Part shown: positions 26,232-34,505 of the stretch, piece after piece | Position numbering within the stretch: position 1 is the first letter of the stretch | Layout: every line of letters begins with the position of its first letter | From: Ruminococcus sp. | GTDB taxonomy: Bacteria > Bacillota > Clostridia > Oscillospirales > Acutalibacteraceae | Assembly (NCBI GenBank): GCA_004556705.1 | Contig: SFGA01000003.1 | Span: forward strand, 48,648-112,647 | Direction: 5' to 3' | Length of the DNA: 64,000 bases | Program-made: the position numbers and the translations under genes | The notes under the pieces: generated by a model | Seen by the model: the letters and a program-made list of their open reading frames with translations, nothing else | Database searches by the model: none | What the model was told of the DNA's origin: nothing

Positions 26232-26891
26232 ATGAAAAACAGGTTTGACTCGGTGCTTTTTGATTTTGACGGAACGCTTGTCGATTCCTCCGAGGGCATA
26301 TTTAACAGCTTGATATATGCTTTTGAGCAGGACGGAAAGGAAGCACCCGACAGAGATATTCTTAGAAAGTTTATCGGACCTCCGTTATATGAGAGCTTTA
26401 AGACGCTTTTCGGCTACGACGGAGACGAGATAGATTTTATGATTAAAAAGTACCGTGAGAGATACAGCGAAAAGGGTTATCTTGAGGCGAGCTTTTATGA
26501 CGGTATTCCCGAGCTTCTGAAGGAGCTTCACGAAAAGGGAATAAAGACAGCCACAGCTTCCTCAAAGCCCACGGTGTTTATAAAGAAAATGCTTGAGGTA
26601 AACGGACTTTCGGAGTACGTTGACTATGTCGGCGGAACGCTTTTTGACAACAAGGAGTCGGGAAAGACGGCTATTATCAACAATGCCTTGCAAGAACTCG
26701 GTTGTACCGATAAAGCAAGAGCGTTGATGGTGGGCGACAGAAAATTTGATATTGACGGCGCAAAGGGCGCGGGAATAAAGACCGTAGCTGTGCTTTACGG
26801 CTTCGGCTCAAGAGAAGAATTTATGGAACACGAAGCGGAATATATAGTCAAAAATACGGCTGAGGTTCGCAAAATAATTTTCGGAGAGTAA
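26232..26891 (+). CDS. HAD-family phosphatase (phosphoglycolate phosphatase-like)
   Basis: A 219-residue HAD hydrolase. Motif I is LFDFDGTLVDSS (nucleophile Asp near residue 12), motif II TASSKP, and motif III/IV MVGDRKFDIDGAKGAG. The helical cap between motifs I and II is of the Gph/PgmB type, and GPPLYESF is typical of the phosphoglycolate phosphatase or pyrophosphatase PpaX group. Substrate cannot be fixed from sequence. Start ATG follows TGAGGTGAAAG. Four bases separate it from rarA. Confidence 0.88.
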   Translation: MKNRFDSVLFDFDGTLVDSSEGIFNSLIYAFEQDGKEAPDRDILRKFIGPPLYESFKTLFGYDGDEIDFMIKKYRERYSEKGYLEASFYDGIPELLKELHEKGIKTATASSKPTVFIKKMLEVNGLSEYVDYVGGTLFDNKESGKTAIINNALQELGCTDKARALMVGDRKFDIDGAKGAGIKTVAVLYGFGSREEFMEHEAEYIVKNTAEVRKIIFGE

Positions 26892-26894
26892 AAT

Positions 26895-28172
26895 ATGTCA
26901 TCACCTTTAGCAGACAGAATAAGACCCGAGAAAATTGAAGAAATGGTAGGACAAAGGCACCTCCTTGCAGAGGGTATGCCTTTGAGAAATATTGTCGAAT
27001 CGGGAATTCTGCCGAATATGATATTTTACGGCCCGTCGGGTACGGGTAAGACCACGCTTGCGAGGATAATCGCAAACAAGACCAATCGAAAATTGCATAA
27101 GCTCAACGGCACAAATGCCTCGATTTCCGATATAAAGGAGATTGTTGCGGAGCTTGATACACTTGCAGCTCCGAACGGCATTTTGCTTTATCTTGACGAA
27201 ATTCAGTATTTTAATAAAAAACAGCAGCAGTCCCTGCTTGAATACATTGAAAGCGGTGCTATAACGCTGATTGCCTCGACAACGGAAAACCCGTATTTTT
27301 ATGTCTATTCCGCTGTGCTCAGCCGTTCAACCGTGTTTGAGTTCAAGTCGGTAACGGCAGAAGAGGTTGTTCCAGCTGTTAAAAGAGGCTTTGAATTTTT
27401 AGCTTCTGAAAGCGGAATTGAAGCGAATATAGAGGACGGTGTGTATGAGCACATTGCTTCGGCTTGCGGCGGCGATGTCAGAAAATCGCTGAATTTTGTC
27501 GAGCTTTCTTATCTTTCCGCAAATGTCAAGGACGGCAAAAAGGATATAGACCTTGAAACCGTTGAGACGCTTACGCAGAAAAATTCTTTTAGATATGATA
27601 AAGACGGCGACGAGCATTATGACGTTATTTCGGCTTATCAAAAGTCGATGAGAGGCTCGGATGCCAATGCGGCGCTGCACTACCTTGCAAGATTGCTTAC
27701 GGCAGGGGATTTGGCGTCGGCCACAAGGCGGCTTATGGTCTGTGCGTGCGAGGATGTAGGACTTGCGTATCCGCAAATAATTCCGATTGTAAAAGCGGCG
27801 GTTGATATTGCGTTGCAGGTCGGCTTGCCCGAGGCGAGAATACCGCTTGCAGACGCTGTTGTGTTGGTGTGCAATTCCCCGAAGTCGAATTCCGCATATT
27901 TGGGGATAAATGCGGCTATGGCGGACGTTCAGAACGGAAATTTCGGAAGAATACCCCGTCAACTTCAAAATATGCACTATGACGGCGAGGATAACAAGAA
28001 CAAGGGGCAGTTTTATTTGTATCCGCACGGCTATCCGAATCATTATGTTGAGCAGCAATACTTGCCCGACGTGATAAAAGATGCACAGTATTATGTACCC
28101 GGCGAGAACAAAAATGAGCAGGCGGCAAAGGAATATTGGAGCGTAATCAAGGGGAAAAATAAAAATAAATAA
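26895..28172 (+). CDS. rarA: replication-associated recombination protein A (RarA/MgsA)
   Basis: A 425-residue AAA+ clamp-loader-like ATPase acting at stalled replication forks. LADRIRPEKIEEMVGQRHLL is the conserved N-terminus, Walker A is YGPSGTGKTTLAR, Walker B LYLDEIQYFNK, sensor 1 ASTTENPYF, and the C-terminal tetramerisation domain contains SAYQKSMRGSDANAALHYLARL. Length and motif order are normal. It closes the operon before the tRNA genes. Confidence 0.95.
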   Translation: MSSPLADRIRPEKIEEMVGQRHLLAEGMPLRNIVESGILPNMIFYGPSGTGKTTLARIIANKTNRKLHKLNGTNASISDIKEIVAELDTLAAPNGILLYLDEIQYFNKKQQQSLLEYIESGAITLIASTTENPYFYVYSAVLSRSTVFEFKSVTAEEVVPAVKRGFEFLASESGIEANIEDGVYEHIASACGGDVRKSLNFVELSYLSANVKDGKKDIDLETVETLTQKNSFRYDKDGDEHYDVISAYQKSMRGSDANAALHYLARLLTAGDLASATRRLMVCACEDVGLAYPQIIPIVKAAVDIALQVGLPEARIPLADAVVLVCNSPKSNSAYLGINAAMADVQNGNFGRIPRQLQNMHYDGEDNKNKGQFYLYPHGYPNHYVEQQYLPDVIKDAQYYVPGENKNEQAAKEYWSVIKGKNKNK

Positions 28173-28223
28173 TTTTTCAATTGACAAAAGGCGTAGAATA
28201 TGGTAACATTAGTAACGCTCTAT

Positions 28224-28312
28224 GGAGAGATACCGAAGTGGTTATAACGGAACGGTCTTGAAAACCGTCGTACGGCAACGTACCGTGGGTTCGAATCCCA
28301 CTCTCTCCGCCA
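28224..28312 (+). tRNA. tRNA-Ser (anticodon TGA)
   Basis: The acceptor arm GGAGAGA pairs with TCTCTCC, the anticodon loop reads CTTGAAA with TGA, and a long class II variable arm (CGTACGG / CGTACCG region) and GGTTCGAATCC T-loop are present. CCA is encoded (28310-28312). Confidence 0.95.
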
Positions 28313-28324
28313 TAAAAGACAGAT

Positions 28325-28352
28325 GCTATACGGGAAACCGTATAGCGTTTGT
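28325..28352 (+). terminator. hairpin after tRNA-Ser(TGA)
   Basis: GCTATACGG (28325-28333) pairs with CCGTATAGC (28338-28346), then GTTTGTTC. The T-tract is weak. Confidence 0.5.
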
Positions 28353-28384
28353 TCAAAAATGAATAACTTTTAACAAAGTTACCT

Positions 28385-28475
28385 GCGGAAGTACTCAAGT
28401 TGGTGACGAGGCGCCCCTGCTAAGGGCGTAGGTCGGGAAACCGGCGCGAGAGTTCGAGTCTCTCCTTCCGCGCCA
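28385..28475 (+). tRNA. tRNA-Ser (anticodon GCT)
   Basis: GCGGAAG pairs with CTTCCGC, the anticodon loop CTGCTAA carries GCT, a long variable arm is present, the T-loop is GTTCGAGTC, and CCA is encoded at 28473-28475. Confidence 0.95.
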
Positions 28476-28476
28476 G

Positions 28477-28513
28477 AAAAGGTATCAAGGATTTTCCCTT
28501 GATACCTTTTCTT
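28477..28513 (+). terminator. terminator after tRNA-Ser(GCT)
   Basis: A 14-base perfect stem (28477-28490 with 28497-28510, ending CCTTTT) closes a 6-base loop and is followed by CTTTATG. Confidence 0.75.
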
Positions 28514-28587
28514 TATGCATAGCAAAATAAATGGGAGAGACTCGAACTCAATAGTCCATCTTTTGCGGATTCTATAAAGTCTGAAAA

Positions 28588-29062
28588 ATTGATTTTATGT
28601 GATTCTATAAAAATCCCTCAGTCATTTTTTTGTTTCCAAAAAAACGACAGCTCCCTTTACAAGGGAGCTTTTGTTTCAATAAATTTTGAAATCAGATAAA
28701 AGCCGTATATAAACCTTAAGATTAATTTTTACACGGTAGGGCGGTGGCTTGCTGCCGCCGTTATATTGCTGTTGAATTATGATAATTTATGGCTTAAATC
28801 ACATTAAAATATACCTACAACCCGTAGGGACAGGGCTCGCCCCTGTCCGCTTTTTCAAAACTGTATATTATGTCCTTACACAACCTGTATACTATCTTAT
28901 TACACTATGCATTGAGGCTGACTGTGAATTTTGTTCACAATCCCTCCGCCTCACGTTCGTTCGGTACCTCCCTTTACACAAGGGAGGCTGAAAATGCGGT
29001 TGTCCGTTGCCTTGATTTTATATGTAATTTGTTGCGGACAGGGGCGAGCCCTGTCCCTACGG
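28588..29062. repeat. cluster of interspersed palindromic repeats, copy 1
   Basis: Five repeat units are packed here. Unit A (28588-28669) recurs inverted at 51798-51874. Unit B (about 28734-28766, GGGCGGTGGCTTGCTGCCGCC core) recurs inverted at 52100-52127. Unit C (28823-28850, GTAGGGACAGGGCTCGCCCC) recurs inverted at 29034-29062 and direct at 51578-51605 and, more loosely, 51763-51790. Unit D (about 28943-29000, ending ACACAAGGGAGGCTG) recurs at 51882-52015. Each unit is itself partly palindromic. Open frames across them are by-products of the repeats. Confidence 0.75.
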
Positions 29063-29167
29063 TCGCATAATTTTTTCAAATTAGATTGCACACGAAAGCA
29101 GTAATATATTTGCTAATTCGTTCGGCAGAGGCAAATCCTTCTTTACATTAGGTTTACCGAATACAAC

Positions 29168-29207
29168 AAAAACCCTTGTTCTGTCCGTGGCTGAGTGTTG
29201 ACAAGGA
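29168..29207 (-). repeat. inverted repeat arm, left
   Basis: On the minus strand this reads CCTTGTCAACACTCAGCC and then GAACAAGGGTTTT after a short insert. It is the counterpart of 29447-29484 on the plus strand (CCTTGTGAACACTCAGCC, GAACAAGGGTTTT). About 240 bases lie between the arms. Confidence 0.55.
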
Positions 29208-29369
29208 AGTATTGGTTTCTCGCATAAAAATCCATTATGCTTTTGCCAAAAAGCCTCGCAAGGCGACAGCCTTGCTTCGTTTCTCGGCTTCGGCATAAAA
29301 GAATTTTTATAGCTACGAAACTGCGATGCACTTCAAAACAATATATTTTTGATACAAGAAAAAGCGAAC

Positions 29370-29400
29370 CCCACAGATAATGCTGATGCATATCTGTGGG
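29370..29400 (+). other. 10-bp hairpin
   Basis: CCCACAGATA (29370-29379) pairs perfectly with TATCTGTGGG (29391-29400) around an 11-base loop, followed by ATTTAACG. No T-tract, so its role is unclear. The rest of 29063-29446 holds nothing I can support as a gene. Confidence 0.45.
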
Positions 29401-29446
29401 ATTTAACGCATGATTGTTAGAAAAGCTGTTGTTTTGAAGCAAAACT

Positions 29447-29484
29447 GCCTTGTGAACACTCAGCCTTTGAACAAGGGTTTTCTT
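29447..29484 (+). repeat. inverted repeat arm, right
   Basis: Partner of 29168-29207 in opposite orientation. It ends just before the 3' end of the minus-strand tRNA-Ala gene, in the position where that gene's terminator would be expected. Confidence 0.55.
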
Positions 29485-29485
29485 T

Positions 29486-29561
29486 TGGTGGACCTGATCG
29501 GGTTTGAACCGACGACCCCCACAATGCGAATGTGGTGCGCTCCCAGCTGCGCTACAGGCCC
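29486..29561 (-). tRNA. tRNA-Ala (anticodon CGC)
   Basis: Read on the minus strand, GGGCCTG pairs with CAGGTCC and includes the G3-U70 wobble that identifies alanine tRNAs. The anticodon loop TTCGCAT gives CGC. GGTTCAAACCC forms the T-loop region and CCA is encoded (29486-29488). Confidence 0.94.
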
Positions 29562-29685
29562 GTTTGTTAACGGATATATTATAGTACCGAGTGCGGAATT
29601 TGTCAATTGCTTGCTTGACATTCTTTGCTTAATATTATAAACTTAATTGTTACTATTTTTAATTATATCTGTAAGGAATGATACT

Positions 29686-31089
29686 ATGATGAAAAACACT
29701 GAAAAAACTCTTGAAAAGCTTGTCTCCTTGAGTAAGACAAGAGGCTTTGTTTTCCCCGGCAGCGAAATTTACGGCGGACTTGCAAACACTTGGGATTACG
29801 GCCCTCTCGGTGTTGAGATTAAAGAAAACATCAAAAAGGCTTGGAGAAAGAAATTTATCCAGGAGAACAAATACAATGTCGGTCTTGACAGCGCAATTCT
29901 TATGAATCCGCAGACTTGGGTTGCTTCGGGACACCTCGGCGGCTTCTCCGATCCGCTTATGGACTGCTGTGAGTGTAAGACTCGCCACAGAGCAGATAAC
30001 CTTATCGAAGAATTCGACGGCACGAATGTTGCAGGTTGGACAAACGAGCAGCTTAGCGCTTATATCGAGGAGCATAATATTCCCTGCCCGAACTGCGGAA
30101 AGCACAACTTTACCGATATTCGTCAGTTCAACCTTATGTTTAAGACCTTCCAGGGCGTTACGGAGGATTCGACTTCCGAGATTTATCTTCGCCCCGAGAC
30201 CGCACAGGGTATTTTTGTAAACTTCCAGAATGTTCAGAGAACAACAAGAAGAAAAGTGCCGTTCGGTATCGCTCAGGTCGGAAAATCTTTCAGAAACGAG
30301 ATTACTCCCGGTAAGTTTATCTTCCGTGTTCGTGAGTTTGAGCAGATGGAGCTTGAGTTTTTCTGCAAGCCCGGCACCGATCTTGAATGGTTTGACTATT
30401 GGAGAGGCTTCTGCCGTGATTGGCTTTACTCTCTTAACATTAAGCCCGAAAATCTTCGTCTTCGTGACCACGATCCCGAGGAGCTTTGCTTCTATTCAAA
30501 AGCAACAACAGACTTTGAATATATGTTCCCGTTCGGCTGGGGCGAGCTTTGGGGCGTTGCCGATAGAACAGACTACGACCTCACTCAGCACATTAAAACA
30601 AGCGGTAAGTCACTTGAATATTTTGACCCGACAACAAACGAAAAGTATGTTCCCTATGTTATCGAGCCGTCGCTCGGCGTAGAGCGTCTTTTCCTTGCGC
30701 TTCTTACAGAGGCTTATGACGAAGAGGTTGTTGACGCAGAGAAGAACGACACAAGAATTGTCATGCATTTCCATCCGGCAATCGCACCCGTTAAGGCTGC
30801 TATTCTTCCGCTTTCAAAGAAGCTTTCGGATAAGGCGGATGAGATTTATCAGGAACTTTCAAAGCACTTCAATGTTGAGTATGATGACGCAGGCTCAATC
30901 GGTAAGAGATATCGCCGTCAGGACGAAATCGGTACACCTTACTGCATTACGGTTGACTTTGAAACAGTCGGCGACGAAAATACTCCTGCCGACAACTGCG
31001 TAACGGTTCGTGACAGAGATACTATGGAGCAGGTTAGAATGCCCATATCCGAGCTTGTTGATTATATTTCGGAGAAGATTGATTTTTAA
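29686..31089 (+). CDS. glyQS: glycine--tRNA ligase (single-chain class II type)
   Basis: A 467-residue dimeric-type glycyl-tRNA synthetase charging tRNA-Gly. The ATG at 29686 follows AAGGA with 8-base spacing. The N-terminus LEKLVSLSKTRGFVFPGSEIYGG and YGPLGVEIKENIKKAWR are characteristic. A zinc-ribbon insertion has CCECKTRH and CPNCGKHNF. Class II motif 2 appears as GKSFRNEITP with FRVREFEQMELE, and motif 3 in PSLGVERLFLALL. The C-terminal anticodon-binding domain starts near IAPVKAAILPL. This is the eukaryote-like single-chain type, not the split GlyQ/GlyS type. No T-box leader is visible upstream. Confidence 0.97.
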   Translation: MMKNTEKTLEKLVSLSKTRGFVFPGSEIYGGLANTWDYGPLGVEIKENIKKAWRKKFIQENKYNVGLDSAILMNPQTWVASGHLGGFSDPLMDCCECKTRHRADNLIEEFDGTNVAGWTNEQLSAYIEEHNIPCPNCGKHNFTDIRQFNLMFKTFQGVTEDSTSEIYLRPETAQGIFVNFQNVQRTTRRKVPFGIAQVGKSFRNEITPGKFIFRVREFEQMELEFFCKPGTDLEWFDYWRGFCRDWLYSLNIKPENLRLRDHDPEELCFYSKATTDFEYMFPFGWGELWGVADRTDYDLTQHIKTSGKSLEYFDPTTNEKYVPYVIEPSLGVERLFLALLTEAYDEEVVDAEKNDTRIVMHFHPAIAPVKAAILPLSKKLSDKADEIYQELSKHFNVEYDDAGSIGKRYRRQDEIGTPYCITVDFETVGDENTPADNCVTVRDRDTMEQVRMPISELVDYISEKIDF

Positions 31090-31110
31090 CGAAATATAGG
31101 AGATGGCAAA

Positions 31111-32055
31111 ATGACACAAACCGTGGGTAAGAAATTATTCCTTGTAGTAAATCCTGTTTCGGGCAAAAAGCTTGCAAGGCATTATGTTAAGGGTATGATG
31201 GAGAGGTTCGGTGAGGCAGGCTTCGTCGTTACTTCGGTATATACACGAAAAGATGAAAACGCTTATGAAATTGTCAGAAAAAGAGGCAGAGAGTTTGACC
31301 TTATAGTATGCGTCGGCGGCGACGGTACGCTTAAAGAGACGGTTTGCGGAGTGATGGAGCTTGAAAAGGATATTCCGATAGGCTATATACCGATGGGCTC
31401 GACAAATGACTTTGCACATTCGGTAGGTATTCCTACAAAGGTCGAAAAGGCGGTTGAAAATATCATAAACGGTGAGCCAAGACCTGTTGATATGGGAGTC
31501 TTTGGTGACACTACTTTTGTTTATGTCGCAGGCTTCGGCAATTTCACGGCTATTTCTTATTCGGCAAGTCAAAAGCTTAAAAATATATTCGGCAAAAACG
31601 CTTATTACCTCAATGCTGTCGGAGAGTTTTTCAAAATGAAAGGCTATCACGCAAGAGTTGAGGCAGACGGAGAGGTTTTTGAGGGCGACTATTTCTACGG
31701 AGAGGCTTCGAATTCCTATTCTGTGGGCGGAATGCCCGTGTTACATAATATGGGCGTGAAATTTGACGACGGAAAACATGAATTGATACTCGTTGAAATG
31801 TTCAAATCTCCGTCCGAGTTTTTTTCGCTTGTAAACGATATGCTGAATAAAACGGTGGCAAAGAATAAGCTTGTCACATTCAGGCATTGCGATAAAATTG
31901 ATTTTCATTTTGACGAGCCTACGGCGTTTACGCTTGACGGCGAGTTTGGCGGAGATCAGACGGATGTTACCGTTAAAACCATAAAGCACGCTGTGAGCAT
32001 TATAACCGAAAAGCCGTTACCGATTGAGGAGGATAACTCCGAGCAGATATATTAA
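31111..32055 (+). CDS. diacylglycerol/lipid kinase family protein (YegS/DgkB type)
   Basis: A 314-residue lipid kinase of the DAGK catalytic domain family. VVNPVSGKK lies at the N-terminus, the nucleotide-binding CVGGDGTLKE follows at about 70, and GYIPMGSTNDFAHS near 95 completes the active site. The C-terminal beta-sandwich with FTLDGEFGG is typical. In Firmicutes DgkB recycles diacylglycerol from lipoteichoic acid synthesis; ceramide or sphingosine-like substrates are alternatives. It starts 21 bases after glyQS and is followed by a strong terminator, so it is probably in a two-gene unit. Confidence 0.9.
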   Translation: MTQTVGKKLFLVVNPVSGKKLARHYVKGMMERFGEAGFVVTSVYTRKDENAYEIVRKRGREFDLIVCVGGDGTLKETVCGVMELEKDIPIGYIPMGSTNDFAHSVGIPTKVEKAVENIINGEPRPVDMGVFGDTTFVYVAGFGNFTAISYSASQKLKNIFGKNAYYLNAVGEFFKMKGYHARVEADGEVFEGDYFYGEASNSYSVGGMPVLHNMGVKFDDGKHELILVEMFKSPSEFFSLVNDMLNKTVAKNKLVTFRHCDKIDFHFDEPTAFTLDGEFGGDQTDVTVKTIKHAVSIITEKPLPIEEDNSEQIY

Positions 32056-32084
32056 AAGGACGACGGTTTAATATTTCTACATTT

Positions 32085-32117
32085 ACAGGCTGTATTTTTA
32101 ATACAGCCTGTTTTTTG
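32085..32117 (+). terminator. terminator after the lipid kinase gene
   Basis: ACAGGCTGTAT (32085-32095) pairs perfectly with ATACAGCCTGT (32101-32111), five-base loop, then TTTTT. Confidence 0.9.
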
Positions 32118-32131
32118 CAGGGAGATAATTG

Positions 32132-32231
32132 TTAACCGATTAAATATTAACAATTTTTGAATAAATTAAATATGTGTTGACATATAAATATATTTGATAT
32201 AAAATTACTTAACCGATTAAATATAAATCGG
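32132..32231 (+). promoter_or_regulatory. promoter and probable MarR operators
   Basis: TTGACA (32177-32182) and TAAAAT (32200-32205), 17-base spacer, form the promoter. A 16-base direct repeat TTAACCGATTAAATAT occurs at 32132-32147 and again at 32209-32224, one on each side of the promoter. The second copy lies within a palindrome CCGATT-7-AATCGG (32213-32231) next to the transcription start. This is what an autoregulated MarR promoter looks like; binding is inferred. Confidence 0.65.
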
Positions 32232-32256
32232 CTAATTTTTAATTTGAGGAAATGAT

Positions 32257-32736
32257 ATGTTGGAATTAAAGGAATTGAGCCATTCTTTTATAAAGCTTGA
32301 GTGCGTAAAGCGGTTTACAATGCACAATATGCTCAAGGACAGCGGCGTTTATTTTGGTCAGCCGCCGATACTTGATTTTTTGGAGAAAAACGGCGTATGC
32401 ACGCAGAATGAGCTTGCAAAGGCGCTTGAGGTTTCTCCGGCTTCTATTGCGGTGTCGATTAAAAGAATGCAGAAAAACGGCGTTGTTGAAAAAATCGCAG
32501 ACGATAACGATTTGCGGTGCAACAGAATTTCTCTTACCGAAAAGGGCAGGGAATTGACAAGGGAAATGCACCGAAAGTTTGACCAAATTGATAAAATAAT
32601 GTTTACGGATTTTGACGAAAACGAGCTTGCGACGCTCAAGGAGTATCTTGACAGGATTTATAACAATCTGTCATCAACGGAGTGTGCAAAATGCTGCACA
32701 AGGTCCGAAACCGATAAGAACGGAGGGAATATTTGA
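32257..32736 (+). CDS. MarR-family transcriptional regulator
   Basis: A 159-residue winged-helix regulator. The DNA-binding helices are visible in QNELAKALEVSPASIAVSIKRMQKNGVVEK (DNA reading helix around residues 55-75), followed by the wing with CNRISLTEKGREL. The C-terminus has a cysteine cluster (CAKCC), which could sense metals or oxidants. Its stop overlaps the ATG of the first ABC exporter gene, so it probably controls that exporter. GAGGAAATG precedes the start. Confidence 0.9.
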   Translation: MLELKELSHSFIKLECVKRFTMHNMLKDSGVYFGQPPILDFLEKNGVCTQNELAKALEVSPASIAVSIKRMQKNGVVEKIADDNDLRCNRISLTEKGRELTREMHRKFDQIDKIMFTDFDENELATLKEYLDRIYNNLSSTECAKCCTRSETDKNGGNI

Positions 32737-34505
32737 TGATAAAGCTGCTTAAATACACAAAAAAATATATTTTCTATACGCTCCTTTCGCCCTTGCTTAT
32801 GGTGGGCGAGGTTATATTTGAGCTGCTTATTCCGCAGGTTATGGCGGATATTGTCGAAACAATACGCTTGACGGGAACAACCGATCCTGTGGCACAGCAA
32901 GAGGCAATTCAAACAATTCTTGCACTCGGCGGAAAGATGCTTACATTTGCATTGTGTTCGCTTTTTTGCGGAGCTATGGCGGCAAGGCTCGCTTCGGTTG
33001 CGGGTATGGGCTTCGGTGCAGGTATCAGAAACGCACTTATCGAAAAGGTGCAGACTTTTTCATTCTCGAATATAGACAGATTTTCGACAGCGTCGCTTAT
33101 CACAAGAACGACAACCGATATAACAACGGTGCAGAACACATTTTTAATGCTTATAAGAGGCTTGTTCAGAGCACCGATAATGCTTGTTACGGCTTTGGCT
33201 ATATGTATTAAAAAGAGCAAGGAAGTTACAAGCGTGTTTGGAGTTGCGCTTCCGATAATTTTAATTGTGCTTGCAATCGCAGGCCCGATTTTAATTAAAC
33301 GCTTTAAGGCTATGCTCAAAAAGTTCGACGGCTTTAACGCTTCCATACAGGAAAACCTTACAAATATAAGAGTTGTTAAATCGTTTGTCAGAACAGATTA
33401 CGAAAAGAAAAAGTTCAAAGCCGCAAATGATGACCTTTACAACGCTTCCATATACGCAGAAAAGCTTATGATACTCGGCGAGCCTCTGTTGATGGTTTTG
33501 CTTTATTGCACAATCTTTGCGGTGATTGTTGTATCGACAAAGGTTATTGCAAACGGCTCTTTACTTGTCGGCGAGTTCACGGCGATATTTACCTATATAA
33601 TGCAGATTATTATGAGTTTCCTTATGACTATCGCAATGGTTGCACAGCTGTTTATGTCAGAGGCAAGCGCAAAGCGTATTGCGGAGGTGCTCGACGAAGA
33701 GCCTGATATCAAAGACCCCGAAAACGCACTTGAAACACTCAAGGACGCAAGCGTTGAATTTAAGAATGTATCGTTTAGCTACAATGAGGGCAAGAACATC
33801 ATAAATAACGCTTCGTTTAAGATTAACAGCGGTGAAATGGTCGGAATTATGGGGGCAACGGGCAGCTCGAAATCCTCACTTGTTCAGTTGATTGCAAGAC
33901 TTTATGATGTAACCGGCGGCGAAGTTTTAGTCGGCGGTGAAAATGTCAAGAAATACAAATTGCACTCTTTGAGAGAGAATGTCAGTATGGTGTTACAGAA
34001 AAATGTTCTTTTCTCGGGAACGATTGCAGACAATCTCCGTTGGGGTAATAAAAACGCAACAGACGAGGAGCTTCGCAACGCTTGTAAAATTGCAGATGCG
34101 GATGAATTTGTTTCCTCATTCCCCGACGGATACCAAACCGATCTCGGTCAAGGCGGCGTAAACGTTTCGGGCGGTCAGAAGCAAAGGCTTTGTATCGCAA
34201 GAGCAATTTTGAAATCGCCTAAGATACTTATTCTTGACGACTCGACAAGTGCGGTTGACTCCGCTACCGACGCAAGAATAAGACAGGGCTTGAGAGAGAG
34301 CCTTCCGAGCACTACTAAAATTATAATTGCACAGAGAGTTTCCTCAATTTCCGATTGCGACAAGATAATCATTCTTGATAACGGTACTGTAAACGATATC
34401 GGAACACATGAGGAGCTTCTTGAAAGAAATGAAATTTACCGTGACGTATATACCTCTCAGCAAAAGGGCACGGATGATTTTGATGAAGTCGGAGGTGAGC
34501 AATAA
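32736..34505 (+). CDS. ABC exporter subunit with degenerate ATP site
   Basis: A 589-residue half-transporter: six-helix ABC_membrane domain (about 1-310) followed by an ATPase domain. Walker A is GATGSSKSS, signature VSGGQKQR, Walker B ILILDDSTS with Asp where the catalytic Glu is expected, and the H-loop reads IAQRVSS with Gln instead of His. These are the hallmarks of the non-catalytic site of heterodimeric exporters such as BmrC/D and TM287/288. The ATG at 32736 follows GGAGGG and overlaps the marR stop. The partner gene starts on its own stop codon. Confidence 0.93.
   Translation: MIKLLKYTKKYIFYTLLSPLLMVGEVIFELLIPQVMADIVETIRLTGTTDPVAQQEAIQTILALGGKMLTFALCSLFCGAMAARLASVAGMGFGAGIRNALIEKVQTFSFSNIDRFSTASLITRTTTDITTVQNTFLMLIRGLFRAPIMLVTALAICIKKSKEVTSVFGVALPIILIVLAIAGPILIKRFKAMLKKFDGFNASIQENLTNIRVVKSFVRTDYEKKKFKAANDDLYNASIYAEKLMILGEPLLMVLLYCTIFAVIVVSTKVIANGSLLVGEFTAIFTYIMQIIMSFLMTIAMVAQLFMSEASAKRIAEVLDEEPDIKDPENALETLKDASVEFKNVSFSYNEGKNIINNASFKINSGEMVGIMGATGSSKSSLVQLIARLYDVTGGEVLVGGENVKKYKLHSLRENVSMVLQKNVLFSGTIADNLRWGNKNATDEELRNACKIADADEFVSSFPDGYQTDLGQGGVNVSGGQKQRLCIARAILKSPKILILDDSTSAVDSATDARIRQGLRESLPSTTKIIIAQRVSSISDCDKIIILDNGTVNDIGTHEELLERNEIYRDVYTSQQKGTDDFDEVGGEQ

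Noticed and set aside
27399..28187. 262-codon open frame on the minus strand
   Set aside because: Antisense to rarA; no start signal and no protein-family features.
28779..29070. Small open frames containing VGTGLAPVR and GASPVPTVA
   Set aside because: They arise from the GTAGGGACAGGGC palindromes and recur wherever those repeats occur. No ribosome sites.
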